Source: Selenomonadales bacterium UBA7018 (GTDB lineage Bacteria > Bacillota > Negativicutes > Selenomonadales > Selenomonadaceae). Taken from it: 54,953 nt of DNA. Numbering within the stretch: position 1 is the first letter of the stretch; each line of letters opens with the position of its first letter. The stretch spans positions 1 through 54,953 of the forward strand of contig DJWY01000017.1 in NCBI GenBank assembly GCA_002448305.1. The letters run 5' to 3'. Under the pieces are notes generated by a model. That model ran no database searches. It was not told the DNA's origin and was given only the letters and a program-made list of their open reading frames with translations. The position numbers and the translations under genes were made by a program. This document shows, piece after piece, positions 34,301 to 43,658 of this stretch.

Positions 34301-35208
34301 TCGGGCGAAGCAAGAGTTACCGTTACCTCTTTGCTTTCGTAGTCGTCAGTTCCATCGTCATAATAATCTCCATAATATGTTGTTGTTATGACATTGTTAG
34401 TAATGGTATCGTTGCCCGCGCCTGTTGAAATCATGACATTAGAATTGTAGTTAATAATTGAATCATTGCCCGCGCCGCTGTTGATTGAAACGTTCTTGCC
34501 TTTATTAGAAATATAATCATTGCCTGCGCCGGAGTCAATTTTCACGTTGTCAGGCGAAGAGATAAAATCGTAAACATCATCATGGTCATAATCTTCTGTT
34601 TCGTTGAAAATTGAATCGTTACCTTCGCCGCCCGTGATTGAAACGTTTTTGCCTTTGTTGAAAATGTAATCATTGCCTTTGCCGCCGTCGATTGTGACGC
34701 TGTCGGGCGAAGAGAGCAACTCTTTGTCATCGTAATAGCCATCTGTTTTTACATTGTTAAAAATATAATCATTGCCGTCGCCGCCTATGATTAAACCTTT
34801 GGAGCCTTCGTTGGTAACGGTATCATTTCCTTTGCCTCCGTAAATTGAAACGTTGTCGGGCGAAGAGAGCAATTCAGGATTGTAGTAATCCGAATATATG
34901 CTCGCTTTGTTTGAAACGGAATCGTTACCAGCTAAGGCGTTTATTGTGACATTTTTTCCGTAGCTAGTGATTGAATCGTCGCTATTGGTACCTTTAACCA
35001 AAACATTATCATTGTAATTGATTATGTCGTCAGTGTCGGAGTCGGAGTCAGCGTCAGCGTCGGAATCGGTATCGTCGTAAACTTCATAACTTGTGTCGTA
35101 ATAGAGGTCGTCTTCTTCAACGTCACCACCGCATTCCCATTCCTCAATCTCATCAGTGTCATCGTAATTGTCGTAAGTATCGTGGCCGTGATTTTCCCCA
35201 TAAGCCAT
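31354..35208 (-). CDS. RTX/haemolysin-type calcium-binding repeat protein, 1284 aa
   Basis: ATG 35208 is placed nine bases after GGAG; an ATG nine bases earlier overlaps the ribosome site. An Asp-rich N-terminus (residues ~10-60, mostly D/E/S/Y) is followed by many ~18-residue beta-helix units such as SVSINSGAGNDSIKNTG. Nonapeptide GGxGxDxUx repeats (GGAGNDTLYGGKGDDYIYGG) bind calcium and fold as a beta-roll. Three ~125-residue modules recur (TVNDKTKSPVTVGSA ... GKTLSMINSKGKSYS). It ends KISGSTLKKK, nearly the same as the 1030-aa neighbour. Such proteins are usually exported by type I secretion, for which no genes are nearby. Likely a surface or secreted adhesin-like protein. Confidence 0.9.
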   Translation of the reverse strand: MAYGENHGHDTYDNYDDTDEIEEWECGGDVEEDDLYYDTSYEVYDDTDSDADADSDSDTDDIINYNDNVLVKGTNSDDSITSYGKNVTINALAGNDSVSNKASIYSDYYNPELLSSPDNVSIYGGKGNDTVTNEGSKGLIIGGDGNDYIFNNVKTDGYYDDKELLSSPDSVTIDGGKGNDYIFNKGKNVSITGGEGNDSIFNETEDYDHDDVYDFISSPDNVKIDSGAGNDYISNKGKNVSINSGAGNDSIINYNSNVMISTGAGNDTITNNVITTTYYGDYYDDGTDDYESKEVTVTLASPDSVTIDSGKGNDLISLSGSNNLIKYASGDGNDTIQGFDSTSTLSIAGGSYSTQMSRVDLIAKVGKGRINFKNIALEMDSVHINDKEIVLGRAFKLTDANDEIEITRDSISVDALGGKNFIINHASNVTIKSGKDDDTISNSGDSVSINSGAGNDSIKNTGNLVTLSGGAGNNYIDDDGLVTVYIYGGGNDTIHNLKDYATLVLGDASIVSSLKNNNSNKLRLKLSNGNSIFLTNYDSNSVDTVASLAEAKLFTFTENDKSDKVIIGTEGKDSIYSKGGNVVINALSGNDSIYNIKEDFWSDAGNSVTINADSGNDYIKNEGGSYLLIYGNDGNDTISNRATIMSDGDNEYTRGTPNNTSIFGGDGDDSIENEGSSVIIEGGSGNDSIFNHYYYGYDSPNSVSIDGGSGNDFIYNEGEKVLFKYATGDGNDTIEGFRADSTLSIAGSYSTTASDDDILVKVGSGSIRLVDAKGTKLNIKNVLTSLTVTDKTKSPVTVGSAIKTVDASKRKKAVKITGNALGNTIKGGAGNDTLYGGKGDDYIYGGSGADKLYGETGNDTLRGNGGNDTLSGGKGYDLFICGSGKEVITDYATGDKISVASAITKTAVSGKDVVFTLGKNSLTVKNAKGKTLNMINSKGKSYSTVVSGSTSLTSLTVNDKTKSPVTVGSAIKTIDASKRTKAVKITGNSLANTITGGAGNDTLYGKAGNDSIIGNAGADYLSGGDGNDTLTGGKGNDIFSYSAGKDVITDYATGDKIKITSGKITKAKASGKDVVFTLSNGSLTVKNAKGKTLSMINSKGKSYSTVVGGSTSSTSLTVNDKTKSPVTVGSAVKTIDASKRTTAIKITGNSLANTITGGSKNDSLYGAAGNDSIFGNKGNDKIYGGKGNDTLTGGKGNDSLWGNAGKDSFVYASGDGKDVIYGFENDDLLLITGTFSTSYSKSKKEVYFNVGSTASAITLKDFSATSFKVNGSNYKISGSTLKKK

Positions 35209-35339
35209 GATAATCATCTCCTCTGATAAAAGTTTTTCTTTATTTTACGCCCCCCCTACTCAGCGTGTCAAGAACTCAACTGAAGTTTAACCAAAGTTTA
35301 ATCACGCTTTAATCTTGGCAACAAAAAATCCCGGTTATT

Positions 35340-35420
35340 TTTAGAAAGTAAACGCAAGCTAAACAAAAAGCGCGGTTCAACGTTTAAAATTTTCTAACGT
35401 TATCGCCGCGCCATAGCTTT
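35340..35420. repeat. Dispersed repeat, diverged copy D
   Basis: Between the RTX genes, AAGCGCGG...TATCGCCGCGCC (35368-35412) keeps the outer stem and the TATCGCCGCG tail of copies B and C, with the palindrome decayed to TTTTTAGAAAGTAAACGC. The rest of the 233-bp gap is A/T-rich, with nothing else recognised. Confidence 0.45.
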
Positions 35421-35441
35421 AAAACTTTTTCTACGTAGATT

Positions 35442-38400
35442 TTATTTCTTCTTCAGAGCGGAGCCGCTGATTTTGTAATCCGTGCCGTTTATGTTAAAGG
35501 TCTTGGCAGTGTATTCTCGTAGCGTGATAGCGTTGGAGGTTGAGCCGACATCGAAATAAATTTCCTTCTTCGATTTGTTATAAGAAGTCGAGAAATCGCC
35601 GGTGATTTTCAGCATGTCATCGTTTTCAAAGCCGTAGATAACGTCCTTGCCGTCGCCGCTTGAATAAATGAAAGTATCTGCGCCGTCGTCGCCCCAAAGG
35701 CTATCATTACCTTTTCCGCCGGTTAAAACGTCGTCGCCATTACTGCCGAACAATTTATCATTGCCCTTGCCGCCCAGAATTGAATCATTGCCCGACCTGC
35801 CATAAAGTGAATCATTGCCGGAGCCGCCCACGATTGAATTATCCAAGCCGTTCCCCTTTATGCTTGCGGAAACAGTGCGCGTCGTAGCGTCGATAGTTTT
35901 AACGGACGAACTGACAGTTACAGGCGATTTAGTCGAGTTCGTGACAATTTTTGTTGTATTAGTAGAGGAAGTAGTAGATGACGACGAGCTAGACGACGAG
36001 CCGCCGACCACCGTCGAATAGCTCTTGCCTTTAGAATTAATCATGCTTAACGATTTGCCTTTAGCATTCTTGACAGTAAGTGAGCCAGTGCTAAGCGTGA
36101 AGACGACATCAGAGCCGCTTGTTTTTGATTTAGTAATTTTCCCGCTAGCGATTTTAATTTTGTCGCCAGTCGCGTAGTCTGTGATAACGTCTTTGCCTTC
36201 GCTGTAGGAGAAAATATCGTTACCCTTGCCGCCTGTTAGCGTATCATTGCCTTTGCCGCCGCTTAGATAATCTGCGCCAGCATTGCCAACGATTGAATCG
36301 TTGCCTGCTTTGCCGTAAATGGAATCTTTGCCGCTTCCGCCTAGAATTGTGTTATCGAGGGAATTAGAAATGATTTTAATAGCCTTCGTGCGCTTTGTAG
36401 CGTCTACGATTTTAATAGCAGAACCGATAGTTTTAGGCGATTTAGTTTTATCGGTGATTTTCAGAGTTTTTGAGGAAGAGGAAGAAGACGAAGAACCGCC
36501 GCTAATTTTTCCTGTAATGATATTAACTTTGGACAACTTCGCCGCGCCGTCAAGAGTTATCTTTGAACTGCCAACGCTGACGATAACATTTGAGCCGCTC
36601 TTTGTCGTGGTATAGGAACCGCTTGTAATGTTTAGCGTGTCTTTCGAGCTAAAGCCTTTAATAGAATCGTTGCCATTGCCGGAGGCGTATTGATATACAA
36701 AGCCGGTTTTGCAATAGCTTTCAATGGTATCGTTACCTTTGCCGGGATTAATCGTTACGCTTTCGGAGTTGGAATAGACGTGAATATAATCGTTGCCGTC
36801 GGCTGCGTTCACTGAATTATTTACACCGCCCGCGTAAATAGAATCATCGCCTGCGCCGCTATTGATTGTATTCTTTTTAGCGGTTGAGTCGTGGGAATAA
36901 AGCTGAATGACATCATCGCCTTTGCCTGCTTCTATTGAAACGCTTGTGCCTTCGCTGTGAATAAGGTCGGAGCCGTCGCCACTGTCAATAATATGGTCTG
37001 CGGAGTTTTCATAGATATAAATTAATTCATCACCTTTGCCGCCGTTTACGGTATTTGCTCTAGCTGACGCATAAAGAGTAACACAGTCGCCGCCGTCGTC
37101 GCCGTTTATTATATTGCCTTCAGAATAGCTGTAGATTTCGTCGTCACCTGCGCCGGCTTTGAGCGTATTGGAGCCAGCTTTCGCGTAGAGATAAATTGTA
37201 TCCTTGCCCTTGCCCGCGTCTATCCGAGCGTTATTGGCGTGGTTATTAATTGAGTCATTGCCGTCGCCCGCGTCTATCGTCACGTTAGAGCCTGAAGAAA
37301 TGGAGACATAATCTTTACCGGCTCCAATACTGATATTAAGATTTTTGCCGCTTGCAATTACGGAGTCATTGCCGTCGCCACTATTAATCGTGACGTTGGA
37401 GCCAGAATTTTTAATTGAGTCCTTGCCGTCGCCGCTTTGAATCGTGACTTTGTTGGCAGAATTTTTAATTGTGTCGTTGCCGTAGAAAGTTAGAATCAAA
37501 GTGTTGGCGGTTTTGCTATTAGCAATGGTTAAGTCGCCAGCTTGTCTGGCAAGGTAGCGCAGAAAAGTATAGCCGCCGTCATACATAAAGGATTCATCTC
37601 TAGCTAAATCGTTTGCGTCAAGCCCCACATCATATTTTGAAATATCCGCCGCCAGAGCTTTAATTTTATTTTCGTTGGAATGTGTGATACCTACAGCGAG
37701 TTCTCCCAAGCCTTCAGTGATAAAGCCTGGTAAACGCCTATAGATAGTATAATCAGACATATTAGCTATCATTACGACAAGGGTCATTTCGCGTGCAATT
37801 ATGCGACCGAAGTTTTTAGTAATTTCTTCGTCGTTAAGTTTATCTTTAAGCGAATGCATATTAATCGTCATGGTAATTGAAGTTACCTTATCGTTTGCGT
37901 CGGTATTACCTATGACAGACACAGTATTGGCAGTAGCGTCGTTGATAAATTCGACGTTTAAAGTATCAGCTTTTGTTTTAAATTTCTTTTTCGTAGCGAA
38001 GGATTTACTGCCAAAGCAGAAATTTTCGCCGTAGGAAGCGACGAGGAGATTGAGAGAATCTTTAATCCAGGATTTTTGAAGCCCGCGCCAAATAAATTTT
38101 TCGTCTGTGCTTAAGCCACTGAAATTTTTGCCGCTAAGTTTAACGGTTAAATCGTTGGTAGTGAACGAATTGCTTGAGAAAGTGGAATTTAAATTTTTGC
38201 TAGTGATTTTTGTAATAATATCGTCGTCGGTTTTAGTTTTAGCGTTGCCGGCGTCCCTGTCAGCGTCGTAGCCGGTGATTGCGCCGGAATCTTTGCTGTT
38301 GAAATCTATTCCGCAATAAACACGCAAGAAATATTCGACGCTAGGCGCGTTTCTCAAATCTTCTATGAAGGCGGCTTTAATATTTGCTTTTTTAGCGTTT

Positions 38401-38534
38401 TGATAGTATTTATAGTTTTTAGTTGCAAAAACCTTGTCTACAGCCTTATCGAGTATCCTTTCGCTAGTTAAATTTGATTTTGAATCAATTAATGCCTTGA
38501 CGAAATTTTGCATGACTCCTAATTGTGTCGCCAT
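35442..38534 (-). CDS. RTX repeat protein with a degenerate metalloprotease-like N-terminal domain, 1030 aa
   Basis: Residues 1 to about 350 look like a gluzincin-type protease domain: ITMTINMHSLKDK, then IIAREMTLVVMIANM and LPGFITEGLGELAVGI. The expected HExxH is R248-E249-M-T-L252, so both zinc-binding His are lost, while EGxxEL (274-279) remains. From about 350 there are GND-rich beta-helix units (NSGDGNDSVIASGKN...), then two ~125-residue modules shared with the 1284-aa protein, a Ser-rich linker, and calcium-binding GGSGNDSLYGRSGNDSILGG repeats. The end is DYKISGSALKKK. It is secreted by inference, acting as a binding rather than cutting protein. ATG 38534 follows AAAGGGGAG. Confidence 0.85.
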   Translation of the reverse strand: MATQLGVMQNFVKALIDSKSNLTSERILDKAVDKVFATKNYKYYQNAKKANIKAAFIEDLRNAPSVEYFLRVYCGIDFNSKDSGAITGYDADRDAGNAKTKTDDDIITKITSKNLNSTFSSNSFTTNDLTVKLSGKNFSGLSTDEKFIWRGLQKSWIKDSLNLLVASYGENFCFGSKSFATKKKFKTKADTLNVEFINDATANTVSVIGNTDANDKVTSITMTINMHSLKDKLNDEEITKNFGRIIAREMTLVVMIANMSDYTIYRRLPGFITEGLGELAVGITHSNENKIKALAADISKYDVGLDANDLARDESFMYDGGYTFLRYLARQAGDLTIANSKTANTLILTFYGNDTIKNSANKVTIQSGDGKDSIKNSGSNVTINSGDGNDSVIASGKNLNISIGAGKDYVSISSGSNVTIDAGDGNDSINNHANNARIDAGKGKDTIYLYAKAGSNTLKAGAGDDEIYSYSEGNIINGDDGGDCVTLYASARANTVNGGKGDELIYIYENSADHIIDSGDGSDLIHSEGTSVSIEAGKGDDVIQLYSHDSTAKKNTINSGAGDDSIYAGGVNNSVNAADGNDYIHVYSNSESVTINPGKGNDTIESYCKTGFVYQYASGNGNDSIKGFSSKDTLNITSGSYTTTKSGSNVIVSVGSSKITLDGAAKLSKVNIITGKISGGSSSSSSSSKTLKITDKTKSPKTIGSAIKIVDATKRTKAIKIISNSLDNTILGGSGKDSIYGKAGNDSIVGNAGADYLSGGKGNDTLTGGKGNDIFSYSEGKDVITDYATGDKIKIASGKITKSKTSGSDVVFTLSTGSLTVKNAKGKSLSMINSKGKSYSTVVGGSSSSSSSSTTSSTNTTKIVTNSTKSPVTVSSSVKTIDATTRTVSASIKGNGLDNSIVGGSGNDSLYGRSGNDSILGGKGNDKLFGSNGDDVLTGGKGNDSLWGDDGADTFIYSSGDGKDVIYGFENDDMLKITGDFSTSYNKSKKEIYFDVGSTSNAITLREYTAKTFNINGTDYKISGSALKKK

Positions 38535-38552
38535 AAAATTTTCTCCCCTTTC

Positions 38553-38640
38553 CTACTTTTAAAAAGTAGCAAACAGCGTACGCGCCGTGCTACTCAAAAT
38601 TTTTAACAAATCGCCGCGCCGGAACGCTTCGCTTCGTTAG
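38553..38640. repeat. Dispersed palindromic repeat, copy B
   Basis: CTACTTTTAAAAAGTAG (38553-38569) is followed by CAAACAGCGTACGCG, an A/T middle, TCGCCGCGCC (38611-38620) and GAACGCTTCGCTTCGTTAG. On the minus strand it is the leader of the 1030-aa RTX gene, with the palindrome directly before the ribosome site. Copy C holds the same place before aspS. Confidence 0.7.
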
Positions 38641-38648
38641 TTGAAATT

Positions 38649-41600
38649 TTATTTAGTCCAATCGCTAGCGGTTCGGCTTGTGCCGTTGATATTAACGCTC
38701 GTCGAAGATTCAACGCCGCTGACGAAAACTTTTCCGCCGCCTTTAACATTAAGCGTAAGCGTATCATTTTTGAACGTCGCCTTAGTGAAAGTGCCTTCGT
38801 TGCCCCGCTTGTCAAGGATTGTGAGCAAATCATCTGCCGCGTAATCAGTGATTAAATCGTTGCCTTGACCGGCTTGATAAATGAAAGTGTCTTTTCCGTC
38901 GCCGCCGGTTAGCGTGTCATTACCTTTGCCGCCCCAGAGTGTATTATCATTTGCGCCGCCGCTTAAACTATCCTTGCCCTTGCCGCCAAGAAGCGAGTTG
39001 GCTGAATCGGAGCCAATGATTGTCAATTTATTCTTGCCTTCCGAAGCGTCAACATTTATGACATTATAACCGATAAGTTTAGCAAGGTCTAGCGTCTCTT
39101 TATACGAGCTGTAAATTTTAGCGGTATTGTCCGCAATAAATATGCCGTTGTTGAAAATAGTTTCCTTATTGTCCGAAGTAAGCGTGACGATAGCATTATC
39201 TTTGACAGTCAACGCGCCGCCCTTGAATTTGATAAACGCACTATTACTTTTAATTTTAGCGTCCTTAATCGTAACGTCGGGGCTTAGGCTTATGACATCT
39301 TCCGCGCCGTATTTTTCGATAACGTCCTTGCCGCTCTTGTTCTCGTAGATAAAATAATCTCTAACTTTTTCGGCACCAATTAAAGTATCTTTGCCTTTTC
39401 CGCCGTTTATAGTCGAGCCAGCATTGCCAGCGATAATCATGTTGGCTTTAGCGTTGCCGGTAATTTCCGTGTAATCCATTACGCTTGAGGCGTCGATTGT
39501 CGCGAGCTTAGAATATTTCACCGCGCTGAAAGTATTTTCTTCGCCGTTGAGGGTAACCGATTTCCTTTTCTTGTCAAAGGTTCCGAACGTTTCATAAATA
39601 TTAGTTGTCTTCCGCTGGTTTTTAATTAAATTAATCGCCTTGCCCGCGCCGTCGGTTATCGTCAAAGCATCAGAGCCACCGAAATTCAAGACTAAATTAT
39701 TATTCTCGTCAATCGTATAGCCTTCTACAGCGAAACTTTCACCGCCGATACTGATTTTATCTTTCTTTGTGTAGTCGGTTATAATGTCTTTGCCGCCGGT
39801 GTAGACGAAAACATCAGAGCCTTTGCCGCCCGTTAAAGTATCGTCGTTTACGGAGCCGGTGAGCGTGTCATTTTTCTTGCCGCCGATTAATTCATTATAG
39901 TCGCTTTTATTGCCGACGATATTTATTTTGTTATTGGAGTTGGAGCCGTCGATTGTGTTTATATCGTTCGTTGCGGTATAGGTGCCCTTGAAATTTTCCC
40001 AAAGTTCAATCAAGCTATTGTCGTGAATTATGCCGGCGGTGTTGTAGGTATCGTCAGAAAGCGTTTCGTCATTCGCGTTAGTTATTTCTACTGCCGTATT
40101 ATTTTTGGCGGCGTCTTTGAGCGTGACGGAATCTTTGCCGACTTTTATGACGACATCATTTTTCTTGACCTTGACTTTATGTTTTGAATCATCATCAATT
40201 TTTATAACGTCGCTATTTGAGAAATTGTAAAGAATATCTTTGCCGTTGTCTGCTGTGTAAACGAAAGTATTATTTCCGGATTCGTCCCCGCTCAAGGTAA
40301 CAGTATCATTGCCCGCGCCGCTATTTATCGTAATGTGATTGCCTTTGTTATAGATAGTGTTATTGCCTTCGCCCGCGTCAATCATTATGCTATCGCTACT
40401 ATTCCAGGCGTAATTTTCTGTTGCAGCCTTGAGGCTGACAAGTTCATTGTCGGCATTTTGGAATGTGAGCGTATTTTTATCGATTTGGAGAACGAGATTT
40501 TCTTCTACTGAGGAATAGCCGCCGAAAGTGCCATTTACTAAATCGATTGAAATATTCGCGCCGTTATAACCATTGATAAGGTCGTTGCCGTCGCCGGAAT
40601 TATATTGCAGGAGAGTTTTACTGCCGTATATTTCTAGCGTGTCATTACCTGCGCCGGGATTAATCGTGGCGTTTGCTTTGTTGCTGTAAATTGAATCATT
40701 CCCTGCGCTGCTATTGATTAAGATATTCGAGCCGTTGTTGTAAATGTAATCGCCCTGTTCAGTGCCGCTGAATTTTTTGCCGGAATAATCGCCGCTACTC
40801 AATTTAAAATCATAGCCGCCAGCATTGCTTACGACCGACACAGTGTCCGCGAAATTTTCAGCTGTAAGGGCTATAGTATTGCCATTTAGGACGCCTGCGC
40901 CGTCGTCGGGTAAACTTACGCCGCTAAGTTCGATTAAAGTTTTGCCGTCAGCTGCCCCGATATAATTTATCATATTATCAACGAGTTCATAGCCCGCAAC
41001 GGTTGCTACGCCTTTATAAATTGCGCTAGTGCCCGTCATCTGCCAACTAGGCGGCGTTTCTGACCATTCTGGAACATCTTCGCCGAGTGCTAAAGTATTT
41101 TCGCCGCTTATAGATACAGTCCCTTTGCCCAGAGCTGATTTAGATAGCGTGACTTCGCTATTATTAACGGCAATGCCGACAGTTGAAATGACGCCGTTAA
41201 TTGTAAATAAATTCGACGTACTTTCCGCCCTGTAGGTGATAGCTTTACTGTCTTCGGATAGAATTGCGCCGGCGGTATATTTTTTGGAATAGGTCGCTTT
41301 ATTATTCTTGAAAGTCCATTGCGGAATTGTATCAGAATTGGTTAAGCCGATGATTGTGAAGTTATCCGCCGCAATCCCGCCGCTAATCGAGCTAACTTTT
41401 TTTATCTTCGTCGGGAATTGAATTGCGTCGTTCTCGTTGAAATTTTCGACCTTGAAACTAGCAACGGTATCTTTGACGTAAATTGAATCGTTGCCTGCGC
41501 CGGTGTTTACCGTAACGCCCGCGCCGCCGTTAAAAGCAATTTTGTTATTCCCTGCGCCGCCATTTATGGAAACTTTCGCGCCGGAATTGTCAACAGTATC

Positions 41601-43535
41601 ATCGCCGCCCAGAGCTTGAATCGTCAAGTTAGAATTATCATTAGAGAGATTATCTGCCTTATCTGTTCCCCTAAGAAGATTAATTGTATAGCTTGAACTT
41701 TTGCCTTTTGAGTCCATAATGTTGATAACATTTGTAAAAGTGCTTAGTTCTTTAAGGGTGACTATATCATTTCCGACAGTTAAAAATGCGTCTGTGCCGT
41801 TGGAATATGCACTGGTGATAGTGCCCGAAGTCAGCTGCAATGTACTTGTTTCGTTAAAGCCTTCGATAATGTCATTGCCGCCGGAGTATTGGAAAAGAAC
41901 ATTTGCGCCATTTGTAAAATTTTTAATGGTGTCGTTATCTGCGTCGCCGGAAATTGTGACGTTCGAGCTGGAATTGAAAATAGAATCGTTGCCCGCTCCG
42001 CCATTGATTGAGACTTTGGAACCGATATTATAAATAGAATCGTTATCTGCGCCACCGCTGATTGTGACATTCGAGCTGGAATTGAAAATGGAATCGTTGC
42101 CTGCTCCGCTATTTATGAAAACTTTAGAGCCGGTATTGGAAATAGAATCGTTATCTGCGCCGCCGGAAATTGTGACATTCGAGCCGGAATTGAAAAGGGA
42201 ATCATTACCCGCGCCGCCATTGATTGAGACTTTGGAACCAGTATTATAAATAGAATCATTGCCCGCGCCGCCCGCGATTGAAAGACTTGAGCCAAAATTG
42301 CGAACGGTATCAGCACTTGCCGAGCCGCTAAAAGTTTTAAGCGAATAATTTCCTTCGGCAAGTTCAAAGCTATATTTTCCGGCATTACTTACAACAGAGG
42401 CATTGCTAGAAAATTTATTCGCTGAAAGCGTGACGCTACTTTTTGATAAATTGGGCGCACTTTTCAAGCCGCTAAGTTCTACGACAGTTTTACCTGCAGC
42501 GGCTTTGACGTAAGTTATTTTGTTGTTAGTGAGGTCGTAACCTGCAGTAGTCAAATTTTTCTGGTAAGCGTAATTCGTGCCGCTTTTAACCCAATCATCT
42601 TTAATTTCAGTTAATGGAACGTCTTCTCCAAGAGCTAAATTATAATCGCCGGTAATTGTTACTGGTTGAGTGCCCAAAGCCGATTTAGATAGCGTGACTT
42701 TAGAATAATCAATATCAATACCGACAGTGGAAGCAATGCTACCGATTTTAAAAAAAGCCGACAAACTTGACGCATTTCTATAAATGATAGAATGGTCATC
42801 TTCGGATAAAGCTACACCTTCAGTATATGATTCAGAGTAAGTCGCAACGCCATTACTAATTTTCCACGTTGGACTTACTTCAGAGAGCGTCAAGCCGGAA
42901 ATTGTGACATTATCCGCCTTAACTCCATTTTTGACGGAGCCGAGATTATCAATCATTTGGTCGAATTTAATTTCATCATTTGTACTGAATTCTTGGACAG
43001 TGAAAGATTTAACCGCACTTTTAACAACGGAAATAGTATCGGCGTTGTCATAAGTGTTAATCGTTACGCCTGTGCCGCCGGCAAGTCCAATTATATCGTC
43101 GCCTTTCATGCCGTTTATTAAAACATTGGAGCCGGAGTTGAAAATAGAATCGTTGCCAATGCCGCCGTGTAGCGTTGCAGTAGAGGCATAACTTTCAATA
43201 GTGTCTTTACCGTCGCCGCCGATAATTGAAACTTTGGAAGCCGTGCCAATGCTAGCATAATCATTACCGGAGCCGCTATTTATCGCAACGTTAGAGCCAT
43301 TTGAATAAATTGAATCTGCGCCGTTGTTGCCAACGATTGTGACGGAAGAGCCAGTGCTTATGACATAATCGTTATCGGTTCCGGCGTCGATTGAAATGTT
43401 GTCGCCGGAATTATTGATTGTATCCTTGCCGCCTTGCGCGTCGATTGTGACTTTTGAACCGGTATTGGTAATGCTATCGGATGAACCGGAACCTTTGACT
43501 AGTTTGTTATCTGTGAAATTTGAAATATCAGCCAT
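38649..43535 (-). CDS. RTX/haemolysin-type repeat protein, 1628 aa
   Basis: It starts MADISNFTDNKLVKGSGSSD and consists of ~18-residue beta-helix units such as SKVSINGGAGNDSIFNSGSN. They are interrupted by two related ~280-residue modules (about 175-440 and 690-990) that share TVGI...VTLSKSALG, LALGEDVP, A-GY-L-NN-I-Y--AA-GKT and SVVSNAG-Y-F-L. The C-terminal part has calcium-binding nonapeptides (GGKGKDSLSGGANDNTLWGG) and ends TSRTASDWTK, unlike the other two proteins. No signal peptide; type I export is expected. The many in-frame GND repeats suggest growth by tandem duplication. Confidence 0.88.
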   Translation of the reverse strand: MADISNFTDNKLVKGSGSSDSITNTGSKVTIDAQGGKDTINNSGDNISIDAGTDNDYVISTGSSVTIVGNNGADSIYSNGSNVAINSGSGNDYASIGTASKVSIIGGDGKDTIESYASTATLHGGIGNDSIFNSGSNVLINGMKGDDIIGLAGGTGVTINTYDNADTISVVKSAVKSFTVQEFSTNDEIKFDQMIDNLGSVKNGVKADNVTISGLTLSEVSPTWKISNGVATYSESYTEGVALSEDDHSIIYRNASSLSAFFKIGSIASTVGIDIDYSKVTLSKSALGTQPVTITGDYNLALGEDVPLTEIKDDWVKSGTNYAYQKNLTTAGYDLTNNKITYVKAAAGKTVVELSGLKSAPNLSKSSVTLSANKFSSNASVVSNAGKYSFELAEGNYSLKTFSGSASADTVRNFGSSLSIAGGAGNDSIYNTGSKVSINGGAGNDSLFNSGSNVTISGGADNDSISNTGSKVFINSGAGNDSIFNSSSNVTISGGADNDSIYNIGSKVSINGGAGNDSIFNSSSNVTISGDADNDTIKNFTNGANVLFQYSGGNDIIEGFNETSTLQLTSGTITSAYSNGTDAFLTVGNDIVTLKELSTFTNVINIMDSKGKSSSYTINLLRGTDKADNLSNDNSNLTIQALGGDDTVDNSGAKVSINGGAGNNKIAFNGGAGVTVNTGAGNDSIYVKDTVASFKVENFNENDAIQFPTKIKKVSSISGGIAADNFTIIGLTNSDTIPQWTFKNNKATYSKKYTAGAILSEDSKAITYRAESTSNLFTINGVISTVGIAVNNSEVTLSKSALGKGTVSISGENTLALGEDVPEWSETPPSWQMTGTSAIYKGVATVAGYELVDNMINYIGAADGKTLIELSGVSLPDDGAGVLNGNTIALTAENFADTVSVVSNAGGYDFKLSSGDYSGKKFSGTEQGDYIYNNGSNILINSSAGNDSIYSNKANATINPGAGNDTLEIYGSKTLLQYNSGDGNDLINGYNGANISIDLVNGTFGGYSSVEENLVLQIDKNTLTFQNADNELVSLKAATENYAWNSSDSIMIDAGEGNNTIYNKGNHITINSGAGNDTVTLSGDESGNNTFVYTADNGKDILYNFSNSDVIKIDDDSKHKVKVKKNDVVIKVGKDSVTLKDAAKNNTAVEITNANDETLSDDTYNTAGIIHDNSLIELWENFKGTYTATNDINTIDGSNSNNKINIVGNKSDYNELIGGKKNDTLTGSVNDDTLTGGKGSDVFVYTGGKDIITDYTKKDKISIGGESFAVEGYTIDENNNLVLNFGGSDALTITDGAGKAINLIKNQRKTTNIYETFGTFDKKRKSVTLNGEENTFSAVKYSKLATIDASSVMDYTEITGNAKANMIIAGNAGSTINGGKGKDTLIGAEKVRDYFIYENKSGKDVIEKYGAEDVISLSPDVTIKDAKIKSNSAFIKFKGGALTVKDNAIVTLTSDNKETIFNNGIFIADNTAKIYSSYKETLDLAKLIGYNVINVDASEGKNKLTIIGSDSANSLLGGKGKDSLSGGANDNTLWGGKGNDTLTGGDGKDTFIYQAGQGNDLITDYAADDLLTILDKRGNEGTFTKATFKNDTLTLNVKGGGKVFVSGVESSTSVNINGTSRTASDWTK

Positions 43536-43611
43536 AAATTTTTCTCCTTTCTACGATGAATGAATTTTTAAATGTATTTTATCGTTATTATATAAAATTT
43601 TCCTTAGAAAA

Positions 43612-43638
43612 AAAATAAGGCGGGAAAAATTCCTGCCT
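43612..43638 (-). terminator. Terminator after the BrnT-type module
   Basis: On the minus strand GGCAGGAA, TTTT, TCCCGCC, then TTATTTTTTTT. It shields the RTX genes from read-through of argGH-brnT. Confidence 0.8.
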
Positions 43639-43658
43639 AAAATGTGATTGAATTTTAA

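Noticed and set aside
32204..42249. Several plus-strand open frames of 60-110 codons opposite the RTX genes
   Set aside because: They are the antisense of the repeated codons, have no ribosome sites and rise from the same repeat pattern.
31354..43535. Regular short repeats that might be read as a CRISPR array or satellite
   Set aside because: The repeats are in frame, code for GND-type beta-helix and RTX units, vary in length, and lack identical repeats with unique spacers.
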